Under the pieces are notes generated by a model. That model had not been told where the DNA came from, did no database searches, and worked only from the letters and a program-made list of their open reading frames with translations. DNA of 64,000 nt, taken from Haliclystus octoradiatus. Its lineage: Eukaryota; Cnidaria; Staurozoa; Stauromedusae; Haliclystidae. The position numbers were made by a program, and so were the translations under genes. Shown here piece after piece: positions 47,201-55,685 of the stretch. The stretch's first letter is position 1. Every line of letters begins with the position of its first letter. The stretch spans positions 14,246,952-14,310,951 of the forward strand of contig OU744449.1 in the NCBI GenBank assembly GCA_916610825.1. Direction: 5' to 3'.

Positions 47201-48298
47201 TTCATTCTGGATCTGAGCTATTGTACATTCAAAATCATGTCAGAATGTGTAACCTTTCAATGATAATACTATAGATCTTAAGGAAATTCTAAAAAGATGA
47301 ATATATAACAGTCAACACCGCTTAATACGTTATTGTACAATACGTTTTATCGAGTAATACGATCAATCCCATTCTGATTTTTGCATACTACGAGTTACCA
47401 AAATTAAGTGTTAATCATGCCATTAATTGTCTAATTGTCTTGCCTACATTTTAGTTTGTCAACCCAGTCATTGATATTGCTGTCCTTGGCGCAAATGTAT
47501 TAACTATCATAATGGAGGTAAGGATGTTTAAGTTAAAACAATAAGAAAATGGTTGGTTGATTTTTAGTTTTTATTTGATCAAATTTAATGGACATTCAAG
47601 AGAGGAGTTTTATTAAGATATTTAAATCAGCTTGCTTTTTCAACATAATTGAAAGAAATAGCAAATTTGTCATGTCCCTATGTGTGGTTGTCTAGTTGTT
47701 TAAATTCCATCAAGAGAGGGGAATGTTGATTGGCACTCCCAGGATTCCATTTAGAGGTGGGTGGATCTGGGTACAAAAACTATGAGTGGGTCCAAATCCT
47801 GGTCCTTGTCCCAAAACTAAACTTCTGTATTAGTGACTTATTGACTAACCATAATAATTTCATGTTTTCAAGAACATTTGATGCTAATAACTGAATTTGG
47901 ACCCAGTCTAGCTTTTAGACCCACCCTTTAGGACTTCTGAACTGTTTTTCGCAGGGCAGCTCAATATTGCAAGATCCAGACCCAGACCTGGTCAAAATGT
48001 GAAGATCTTGCTAGATCCGGTTCTGGGTACAACCTACTTCTAATTCCAGTACAAGTAATCATGATGTAATTTATTGATTCCTTCTATTTTAATTTGCTTG
48101 TGGTTTTAGACACACATGGAACTTATTCCTATTGCTAACACATCTTCATACAAAATCCAACGGCATTCATCTCTTGGGTCGTGTATGCCATTGCTACCAA
48201 ATCAAATATGCTGCGTAGATCAGTCCTCGTTGGTGATTGCCAGAGGGGCTGAAATTGAGCATTTCAAATTTCCAAATTTTGTAAATAAAGTGGAGTGA
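29272..48298 (+). CDS. SCAP: SCAP, SREBP cleavage-activating protein (22 exons seen, one or more early exons not found)
   Basis: SCAP is the ER polytopic sterol sensor that escorts SREBP to the Golgi and is held by Insig when cholesterol is high. Exons: 29272-29402, 33772-33923, 34423-34584, 35262-35293, 35714-35828, 36115-36205, 36686-36770, 37323-37452, 37940-38052, 38646-38740, 39616-39714, 40931-41012, 41121-41260, 41981-42240, 43278-43631, 44278-44443, 44965-45047, 45362-45605, 45693-45773, 46157-46366, 47455-47517, 48110-48298. From 33772 on every junction agrees in phase and has GT-AG ends. The first exon holds transmembrane segment 1; 33772-35828 the first luminal loop; 36686-39714 the sterol-sensing domain (SRWGLAF, EIFPYVVIVLGIENV, VGLVCNFFLQ); 43278-48298 the last membrane segment and the WD40 domain (GYIRIWDS, HLDGSIDFISI). 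About 1,025 codons are seen against roughly 1,280 in mammals. The first exon ends in phase 2 but 33772 starts in phase 0, so an exon is missing between them. 40931-41012 is the least certain. Confidence 0.92.
29584..30903. mobile_element. 1.3-kb TA-flanked non-autonomous DNA element with internal repeats, in SCAP intron 1
   Basis: Left end TAGGGCGATTCCATC (29584-29598) and right end GATGGAATTGCCCTA (30889-30903) are inverted repeats with one mismatch, ending in TA. Inside, the motif GTCAGTCAGACACGA recurs: near 29965, inverted near 30117, and near 30494, 30525, 30545 and 30877 (some copies read TTAGTCAGACAC). No transposase is visible. The repeated internal motif and the TIR next to one copy suggest subterminal binding sites of a transposase supplied elsewhere. 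Confidence 0.75.
30904..32683. other. SCAP intron 1, no feature recognised
   Basis: Contains a short GATGC tandem (near 30937-30950) and AT-rich sequence. The missing early SCAP exon could lie in the region 29403-33771 but was not recognised. Confidence 0.4.
32976..33111. mobile_element. TTCATGAAC-rich foldback element, copy 1
   Basis: Begins CTCCTGTGACAACAG and ends TTTTTTTACAGG, with TGAAC/ATGAA phrases between (TTTGTGAACATTAAATGG, CTCATGAATG). Same ends and content as the copies listed below. SCAP intron. Confidence 0.5.
33121..33640 (+). mobile_element. Penelope-like element, 3' end, with inverted terminal repeats
   Basis: An open stretch at 33312-33503 reads EHPFSIVRKYKNQFDCL and later IPTLNTQTDFIRSKFF, the typical end of the GIY-YIG endonuclease domain of Penelope-like retroelements. 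It is bracketed by two inverted repeats of about 120 bp: 33121-33240 and 33525-33645 (shared core TTTGACCTGATGATGGATAT on the plus strand of the right arm), fitting the inverted terminal repeats seen in this family. The reverse transcriptase is absent, so this is a 5'-truncated or internally deleted copy. It lies in the SCAP intron before 33772. Confidence 0.7.
38350..38517. mobile_element. MITE of the GGGTCCGAC family, copy 2
   Basis: Diverged copy: CAGTTTCAGGCAAAATG at the left, AATCTAGGATTGCGGAATTCC then CTGCTGGACCC at the right. Same layout as 52719-52896. SCAP intron. Confidence 0.5.
40177..40305. mobile_element. TTCATGAAC-rich foldback element, copy 2
   Basis: Begins CCCCTGCGGAAGAATTTCAT and contains repeated GTTCATGAACTG/TTCATGAATTG palindromic units. 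The right end is unclear. SCAP intron. Confidence 0.6.
41466..41830 (+). repeat. tRNA-derived SINE, full copy
   Basis: The head has pol III promoter boxes: TTAGCTCAAATGGCAGAGC (A box) at about 41473 and TGGTTCAAATCCCC (B box) at about 41528, spaced as in a tRNA. The body (AGATGGCGGATGG, GTCCAGAGGGA, GAGTAGCTGCGGCGCATC, GAGCCACT, GATACC-like end) recurs without the head at 50632-50912. So this is a tRNA-derived SINE of about 365 bp in a SCAP intron, not a working tRNA gene; no anticodon arm can be folded with confidence. Confidence 0.75.
42437..42594. mobile_element. Foldback element with CAGACATAAGAATTTTCAGAC ends (trimmed name)
   Basis: Left end CAGACATAAGAATTTTCAGA is matched in inverse by the right end TTTTAATTCTCATGTCTG, about 158 bp apart. 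The half at 16139-16191 ends with the same sequence. Non-coding MITE in a SCAP intron. Confidence 0.55.
42646..42793. mobile_element. TTCATGAAC-rich foldback element, copy 3 (diverged)
   Basis: CACCTATGTGAAAACAGTTG at the left, then GAATGTTAAACGGTCCAG (matching GAACGTTAATTGGTCCAA at 52018) and ACATGAACAGTTATGAAC. Diverged copy in a SCAP intron. Confidence 0.45.
43656..43740. repeat. CATCATCAT run with shared 3' flank
   Basis: A (CAT) run followed by TTATTCAGAACCTGATAAG; a relative, TCATCATTTATCCAGAGCCC, is at 62881-62945. The shared flank suggests the end of an interspersed repeat, not a plain microsatellite. Confidence 0.4.
44693..44822. repeat. Imperfect tandem duplication
   Basis: A unit of about 67 bp occurs twice: each holds TTTCAGTA, CAAAATG and the shared end AAATGTTCGATTTGTT. 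Located in a SCAP intron. Confidence 0.55.
47307..47420. repeat. Possible pogo/Tigger-like end
   Basis: ACAGTCAACACCGCTTAATACG-like start (CAGTCAACACCGCTTAATAC) followed by CGTTTTATCGAGTAATACG resembles the inverted repeat ends of pogo-type elements. Only one end is visible. SCAP intron. Confidence 0.3.
47752..48042. mobile_element. hAT-like non-autonomous element with 8-bp target duplication
   Basis: 291 bp from TAGAGGTGGGTGGATCTGGG to ACAACCTACTTCTA; outer 11 bases are inverted repeats with two mismatches (TAGAGGTGGGT and TAGAAGTAGGT), typical of hAT ends. Flanks ATTCCATT (47744-47751) and ATTCCAGT (48043-48050) form a 7/8 match target duplication. Internal inverted copies of GGATCTGGGTAC. 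Last intron of SCAP, about 60 bp from the final exon. Confidence 0.75.
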
Positions 48299-50094
48299 CA
48301 AATTAACTATCATATACTTTCACAACAATATGAAATCTTCCACGATAAGTAGCAATAGCATTGTGTATGCCACAATTATTTTTATTTAATTTAGAAATTA
48401 ATGACTTATTGTAAAAAAAGACAATGTTGTTATTCAGTTTGTAAATATTGCTATTGGATTAGAATTACAATTATATAAATAAGAAATGAGTGCTAAGAAA
48501 TATACATTTGAAGGTTGTTGTATTCGCTTGTTATTAATCAGTTACAACTCAACAGACAGAAAGGTGTAACACATAATAATGTAGCTCATTAACTCAGCAA
48601 AAGAAGTTGTATTCTGTTACAAGTAATGATGATAACATATTGAATAAAAAGCAATGTGCAGAAGAGACGTTAAAAAGAGAAACCTGCTGTTTAGTATTGA
48701 CTGCCATAACTGTACAAGTCATATTAAGCTGTTATCCAAATTTAATCCAGTCTTTCTGGAATTGACCATTGAAATATTTATATTTTTAATGAAATTTACT
48801 CAACATGATAAATTAATCACTATAGACAGGTTGTCTTTATAAGACAGTGTTGATGCGATATCTAATTGCGAACTCTATAAATAGAAACTGATTTTGGTAT
48901 GTTTCTGAAGTGGCCACTGTGGACAGGTGTCTTGGACGGCAGGTTTGACTATACTGAATATCGTCTGTTAGGAAAGTGATTTGAATAATTGTGTCAGACT
49001 AATAAACGATACAGCTAATGGCATGTAGTACTGATGCTAATGTGTTGCTTAAAGCCTGGGTCTTGGTGCTGGTTAGCAGCAAAAAGTGAGAGCTAGTTGA
49101 ACAATAGCAGACCAGGCCGATCAACCAGCTCTGTTGCACTGATCAGGTCAGTGGAAATCATAGATATACCTGTATATGTCAATCAACTGGGAATATCAGC
49201 AGGCTCAGCAAACTGTGAACACGTACAGCACAAAAATTGATATCACTTACTGAAGAGATTTGACAAAATGAATGATATGTATTAGGCATACATACAATCA
49301 CAGACCAAGCAAGCCACATAATTAGAATATGAACTCCTATGTGAGCCTCATAAATAATTTGGAGATGCAATGAAACAAAGAATAGCATTGAATTGATGAT
49401 TAGCTATAGCATAGGGTCCCAGGAAGTAGGAACTGTCAGGGGTATTATGTGATATATTAACTTAATTCAGCACAAAGGCAGCTAAGATTGTTCTATTTAA
49501 GTAGACTGTGTGCTAATGGAGAGAGGAGTAAGTGCTGGGTTCAAACCTCAAATTTTGAACTACTCCGTTAAAAATGAAACTAGGTCGGTGAATGGGAGAT
49601 AGATAGATGGGAGACAAAAATAAGATTTGAAAAGTTTTGACCACTAAAAAATATGATTATACTCTGTTGATTATTATCTTGCTAATGCCATTTTATGTAT
49701 ATAAGGTTATTAAAGAGTAGAGACATTGAATAATTATAATTATGGGTTACAGTAGTGAGAATATTCAACTTACACAAACACTAAATTCAAGATCTAGCCT
49801 AGGTTATATATGATATGTACAGCAGTCATCTACAGTGATCTATTTGAGTTCGATTTGATGAGATAAGGCAATAGTGTTGCAAAATTGATTGTTTTATAAT
49901 AGAAAGGTCGTTGAGTTGAATGTGTCCATCTATCAAAACGTATTAGCTTGGACCATCACCTAATAAGGAAATAGACAGTTGATAACCAAATCAGACATGA
50001 TAACGAATACTAAATTGTAACTCTCGTCCCTGATTCAATAAACTCCATGCATGAAACAAAGAAGTATCTTCTTGGTTATAAATTGATTTGAATT
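48299..50094. other. SCAP 3' flank and spacer to BLOC1S1
   Basis: An AATAAA hexamer overlaps the last SCAP codons (about 48284) and another occurs near 48643. No other gene seen. Convergent spacer between SCAP (plus) and BLOC1S1 (minus). Confidence 0.4.
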
Positions 50095-50617
50095 GAACAT
50101 GACAACAAAAAAATGTTTTCCGGAATCAAGTAACCCATGCAAAATAAATAGGAATGGCGACAATAGTTTTTCGATTTGGACTCTTATAAGCTGAGTATTT
50201 AATGTTAAAAGCACCATATTTCAGAAATAATACTCCTTTGCAAGTCGGAACTCATGTCCTAATGACAAGAGAGACCACTATGGAAAAATAACAAAGTCTA
50301 GTTCAATATCAATATCAGTCATATATGGCCAACAAGGTGTCCCAAAGATAATGGCATATCTGTTCTGGAAAGTGGAAAATTTCTTTTCCACGAGAAAAAA
50401 GTCACGATTTTTGAAGTCTAGACTTGTTATTTTTCCATAGTGTGCTCTCTTGTCATTTCAACATGAGTTCCGACTTTCAAAGGAGCACTGCTTTCTACTA
50501 ACATTAAATAACTCAGCTTATAAGAGTCCAAATCGAAAAATTATTGTCACCATTCCTATTTATTTTGCATGGGCTACTCGATTCCGGAAAAACATTTTTT
50601 GGTGTCATGTTCACTTT
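50095..50617. repeat. Large imperfect inverted repeat (arms about 200 bp)
   Basis: Left arm 50095-50302 and right arm 50419-50617 are inverted copies over about 200 bp with scattered mismatches; for example AACTCATGTCCTAATGACAA pairs with TTGTCATTTCAACATGAGTT, and CCACTATGGAAAAATAACAA with TTGTTATTTTTCCATAGTG. The loop is about 115 bp. No reading frame is conserved. Either a long foldback element or an inverted duplication. Confidence 0.75.
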
Positions 50618-50631
50618 TGTGTATAGTCAGC

Positions 50632-50912
50632 CTTGACTTTAACTAAATTTTAAAACATCAAATGAATACCATCTAAGGATGGCGGACGGTATGGTCCAGA
50701 GGGATTTGCGTTGTGAGTAGCTGCGACGCATCACTCACATTGCTAATTGAGGTCCAGCAAATCATGTCACGGCGGAGATGAATAAAGAGCATTTAACATA
50801 ATTGATTTCAGTGAAAAGAGCCACTACTCTAGAAATACGGATTTGAAACAGTACGGTCTTGATGCCTTCGGTAGAAAGATACCGTTTCATTTACTAGTAC
50901 GGTCATTGAAGA
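50632..50912 (+). repeat. tRNA-derived SINE, body-only copy
   Basis: Matches the body of the SINE at 41466-41830: CATCAAATG, GGATGGCGGACGG, GTCCAGAGGGATTTGCG, GAGTAGCTGCGACGCATC, AAAGAGCCACT. The tRNA-like head is missing. It begins just beyond the right arm of the large inverted repeat. Confidence 0.65.
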
Positions 50913-51447
50913 ATCGCATGTTTACTGTCCAGTCACACAGAACATGTCCCGGGATGTCTCATCTCATCTACTTAATGCATAAATTATAGTGGAGTGGTTG
51001 ATAGTTTAAAATAAACTAGGATTGTTTTGAGGATTATTTCACATAGGAAGAACCTAGTTGTAAAATCAACGGATGTTGCCATTAAAGTAAGAACAAGGTC
51101 AACTGTAGGCCAAACATCCAAATAAACCAAACCAAGATAGTTATCCATATACCAGTCTCATTGTGATTAACTGGTTCATAGCTGAAGAGAAGATAGTTCA
51201 CCATTCCAATCTAATTAGTAGGCCTATTAACAATGAATTTTGTATTAACAACAATGATTGTTAATAATAATTAGTATTATTGATACCCTGGTGTTCACTT
51301 TCAGCGAGAATAAATACAAATAATCCATAATAGTAGCCTACTGTGTACATAGGAAGAGTTTACTTTATGATAGTTTAGCTATTACTGACTTGCAAACTTA
51401 TTATTTCAAAGAAATCCAAAGAAATCTGTAAAAGATGGAGTATTTAC
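50913..51447. other. Region expected to hold the last BLOC1S1 exon
   Basis: Nothing recognised. The last identified BLOC1S1 exon ends in phase 1 at a donor, so a very short final exon (fewer than ten codons) may lie here or further left. Confidence 0.35.
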
Positions 51448-53145
51448 CCTTATAAGCATATTCCAATGCACTAGCGACAGTTGTCATGTCAGCTTCAATG
51501 ACTTTTGCCCAATTTTCAACATCACCAAGTTCTTTCAATGCTTGATCAAAGCCTTCTATCATTGTAACCCAACCTGCAGTTTGTTTAGCAAATCTTTGCG
51601 TTTGGGTATGCAGTCGCTTAGCTTCAGCTTCCAGTGTACGCTGATTGTTATAAGCTTTTTCAACACTACAAATGAAAAGTGTGATGTTGAAAGAATTCTC
51701 CACAAAGAAATACTGAAAACTGAGTTTATTTGAACACATGGACTGTGGAGTGAGTAGAACATATCATTTACATACCACCAGAGAGAAGTCAATTATTTTA
51801 ATTATTAAACTATCTTTTAGCTAATGTCCTATAATGTTCTGAAAGTGTAACACAAAGTGTGCTTGTCTTATGCATGAGTTGTTAGTCACCAGTAACAGAG
51901 GGACACGATGATATAATAATAATACGTTAATGTGCATTCTTTTTACGAGGACGAGAAAGAAAGCTGACGTGTCTACCTGAGTAACTCTCTGCAAAAAACA
52001 GTTAATGGACAGTTCATGAACGTTAATTGGTCCAATTTTCATGAAATTTTCATGCTTATTTGTGAATTTTTTTAAACAGTTCATGAATTGCCATGAGAAG
52101 TTCTCAAACAAATTCATGAATAATGCTAGTTAACGTTCATGAACTGTTTTTCACAGGGGACTTGTTACCAGAGGAAAATAGCTAAACAGGTCGAGGTAAC
52201 ATTGTACAGTAGCCAGGTTAAGAAGTTTGACAAATTTCTTATTGACACAACGTTTCTGGTGCAAAATTCTCATGCTCAGATTGACTTTGACTCATTCAAC
52301 GCATAACAGGGGTCAGGGGAGGAAGGTTACTTGGGTTGGTACTGTAAATTAAAGCAAATAGTGACTCAGAAAAGCAAGCAATTGTAACAGCCGGGTGTTT
52401 ATCGCCCTCGAAATTGTAAAACGATTGCAGCATTTAAATGCATACTTGATGCTAAGGGCAGTGCAGTTATCCTGCATAGATACATTTACATAGATTTACT
52501 GTAGGCCTACAGTATTAATAATAATTATGTAAGTTGTATTTTTTGTACCAACTTACTCGTTATTCAATGAATCAAGAAGAACATTTGAGAATGTATTCAC
52601 AGCTGTTATGGCATCTCTTTTTCGTGATTCTGACAATAAAATATTTAGAAAATTAACATTAAGCAATTGGCGTACAGTTTCCTATGAACTATTGATATTT
52701 GGTGCACAAGAGGCAAGCAGGGTCCGACAAAAGGTTAAGCCTTCTGGAATCCTAGGGGCATTTCAACTTTTTCTTCTGAATTTTCTTGTTGAGGTTTGAC
52801 CAGAAAAAAATCATTAAAAACATCACAATTTTCTTCTGAATTTTGTCTAGCCTTCCGGGATCTAGGATGCCAGGATCCCCACTTTTATCGGACCCTGGAG
52901 GCAAGTTAGGAGAAAACGAGAAGGCATAAAAAAACGAGCCGCCGCGGCGAGTGGTTTTGCATTCAAATTTTCTTCTGAAGTGACTCGAGTGGTAAAAGTC
53001 GATCAAGAATTTACACAGGATCCGAATATCAGTGATGTCAGCAGCACAGATATTATCTAGTAAAATCGATATTTCAAAGTCTACCTTGTTCCTCTTTCCT
53101 GCCAGCCTGAGAAGTCTGGTGTTCCTTTAGTGCCCTGGAGAGCAT
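51448..53145 (-). CDS. BLOC1S1: BLOC1S1, subunit 1 of BLOC-1 and BORC
   Basis: A small coiled-coil protein shared by BLOC-1 (lysosome-related organelle biogenesis) and BORC (ARL8-dependent lysosome movement), also known as GCN5L1 for its role in mitochondrial acetylation. Exons on the minus strand: 53145-53085 (ATG, MLSRALKEHQ), 52629-52557 (SRKRDAITAV ... LLDSLNN), 51665-51448 (KAYNNQRTLEAE, RFAKQTAGWV, FDQALKELGDVENWAKVIE, ASALEYAYKG). Phases agree (1, 2, 1) and splice sites are canonical. The 117 codons seen align with almost the whole of the 125-residue human protein form; only the last few residues are missing. Reading through the donor instead would add about 15 residues before a stop. 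It converges with SCAP and is divergent from GPR155. Confidence 0.9.
51985..52160. mobile_element. TTCATGAAC-rich foldback element, copy 4
   Basis: From CTCTGCAAAAAACAGTTAAT to AACTGTTTTTCACAGGGG, with GACAGTTCATGAACGTTAAT near the left and GTTAACGTTCATGAACTG near the right as inverted partners. In a BLOC1S1 intron. One of the clearest copies. Confidence 0.65.
52719..52896. mobile_element. MITE of the GGGTCCGAC family, copy 3 (best copy)
   Basis: 178 bp with terminal inverted repeats: AGGGTCCGACAAAAG at the left and CTTTTATCGGACCCT at the right (one mismatch). Inside, CCTTCTGGAATCCTAGG and CCTTCCGGGATCTAGG are related. BLOC1S1 intron. Confidence 0.7.
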
Positions 53146-53837
53146 CTTTTACGCTGAAAATAGAACGAGAATATTTACTGCCTGAAGCTACACAGATTTT
53201 TCACCTATCCCATTCTCAAATAAATATTAATACTTTTTCAGATTAATAGAAACTTATTACTGTTTCATTTATACGTTTTGAAATAGCTATAACCTAAATA
53301 TAAAAATCAATTTTGTTTCTGGAAACTAATAGTCCCCCCTCCACAGTATTTTTATGAGGTATGACAGCTGTTTTGCGAATTTCCTTCAATTTTTCCTCAC
53401 TATCTCACCAAAGACATTTACAGCAATACTATGTTTTTAGCAGACAATGAGATTGATAGCCCATGGAGTAAATATGACAATACAGTATGTAATTTTAGCT
53501 AATGTCACTGTTGATGAGCTCATCAAGCCTAGCCCTGCTCACAAACGAGGAAGCTAGATTTTGATCCTGTGAGGTCTGCACGCATGCTAATATAGAGCCA
53601 TGTCCCATGTTGGATGTGAATGGATGTTAGATAGTGTTCTAATGTGGTAATTTAGTTCCATAGCATAAACCGAGCACAACTAATGAAGACAAATCCTCAA
53701 ATACTCAAATCCTGAAATCTTTGATAACATTTTTAATTTCTCATTCCAATCATTATCAATGTTGCCCATTTGCAGAAATGGATGCATATCGACGAGACCT
53801 TGGAGGTTTATAGAGGGTTGTAAAGGGAGTCTGGATC

Positions 53838-53945
53838 AGTGATGTTTTGTGAAATAAAATAGTGGGAGAGTGTAGGGAGAGGGGCATGCACCAGACAATG
53901 TTTTAAAATTAGAATGTCTTGGCAGCACTATAATGCATTTTAGGA
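53838..53945. repeat. Second copy of the repeat at 21163-21310
   Basis: TGATGTTTTGTGAAATAAAATAGTGGG, a GGGGCATGC phrase and ATAATGCATTT in the same order as the HELQ intron 1 copy. Upstream of BLOC1S1. Confidence 0.4.
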
Positions 53946-55685
53946 GAGTAATGCAGTAAATCTACTGTAAAAGACAAATATGATGTTATTAAATATATGT
54001 TATGTTATAAAGAATTATATACTTATATTACTTATAACATCGAAGATGTTGTCACTTGGAACAAGAAAGCGATATTACAAAACTTCAATTCAAATGCAAA
54101 TAATGGTGGGACGTCGTTCATAGGCCTCATGTTTCAGTGTCTTGTCTATTATCTCTACCAATCAAATGACAGGAATTAAATAGTTAAATTGTGTGTAGCT
54201 AAATTCAGAATTTAATCACCATTTACAAGGTATGCTCAATAATTGCTTTGAAATTATCAGTACGGTTGGAGGGCTGTATCTAATTCAAAAACTTTATCTT
54301 TTCTCATTGAGATATTTTTTAATTTACTTCGATACATGACTACGAATCATATGCAGTGCTATCTAGTCCTCGGTGTAAGATAATCGTTAGACAATGACTC
54401 CAGATAATCACAGAGTGGAGTTATCAACAGAATGAATATATAATTAGTGTCACTACATTTATTTATATATGACATAGAAATGAGGCTAGATTATATATTG
54501 ATTACCACACAATAGGCATGCCTACTTTAAATTTGAGAAATCTCATAGCTGCAAGCAATAAAAAACCGGCTTTTCAAAATCTCGAAATAGGCCTACCCCC
54601 CAAGTCGACTTGTGTGATATCTTCAATTGGTCTACAGTAGAGACCATGCAGATCCCTTGTTTCAATTTGAAAGACATTTCATTCGCACGTAATTCAAATG
54701 AAAACATTTAATATTTTGAATTTCCGGAATATAAATTTTAGTAACATATCTCTATCAATGTTCTACCAATTTGTCTCATCCTCTGCTGAGTTTTGTCGGA
54801 CTATAATTTTCATCTTCGCGACATAATTTCTTTGCTCCAGTCATAAAAAAGTTCTGCTAAATTTGTTATGCCGAAGTTGTTATATTAAATTTATGTTCTG
54901 ATTTAGACCAGTAATTTTTTTGTGACTTGACTTTTTAGACAATAAAAAAAGGAATGTAGTTATTATTATTATAAATGAAGTTGACTTGTTGTGTCCGCTA
55001 TATGGCGCCTCATATGGGGACTTACTTGACATTATTCCTTATCCATACAAATGATATGTAGCTAATAGCTTACTAAATTAGAATTTAATAAAATTAGGCC
55101 TAGTAGGCCTAATTAGTCCAGGCCCAGTCACTTGTCAAAATTCAAAATGTTAGATTGTTGGCTTATAATTTGACGATGAATCTTAGTAGAACTTTCGGGA
55201 ATGTGAATATAGATTGACATCAATAAAAACAACATTGGATACCACGTAAGAAGGATGAAGCACACAATAACGTGATAAAATACATGTAGAATATTAAAAC
55301 TAAATTAGAGTCAAACCTTTTTTCTGTCTCCAATTTTTCAAAAACGGCAGAATAACATAAACAGACCAGAGTTCAAAAAACATAATGGGGCGACATCTAA
55401 TACTACTTCCACAAGGTAGTAGACGCCGGTGAACATGTCTACTGAATCACAGCTAACTACGTCATTTGATACTTCATTTGACGGTGTTGTTTTGTAATAA
55501 AAATGTGACTAAACCTAATCACTTCTAGGTTACGTATGGTAGTACCAACAATAATTTCAGCTTCACCGCACATTGGCTTTGTGGCTATTTAGTTTGCCTG
55601 CATAGTTTGACTGTGCGATTCAATTTCCATGTACAATTTCTACATTTTTATTCAAGTTTACACTGACTGACTTACACTGAAAAAT
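53946..55685. other. Divergent spacer between BLOC1S1 and GPR155
   Basis: About 2.5 kb separate the two start codons (53145 and 55686). Apart from the repeat at 53838-53945 no gene or clear promoter element was seen. Confidence 0.4.

Noticed and set aside
51448-51665. BAR-domain or other coiled-coil protein
   Set aside because: The residues match BLOC1S1 closely and the two upstream exons confirm it.
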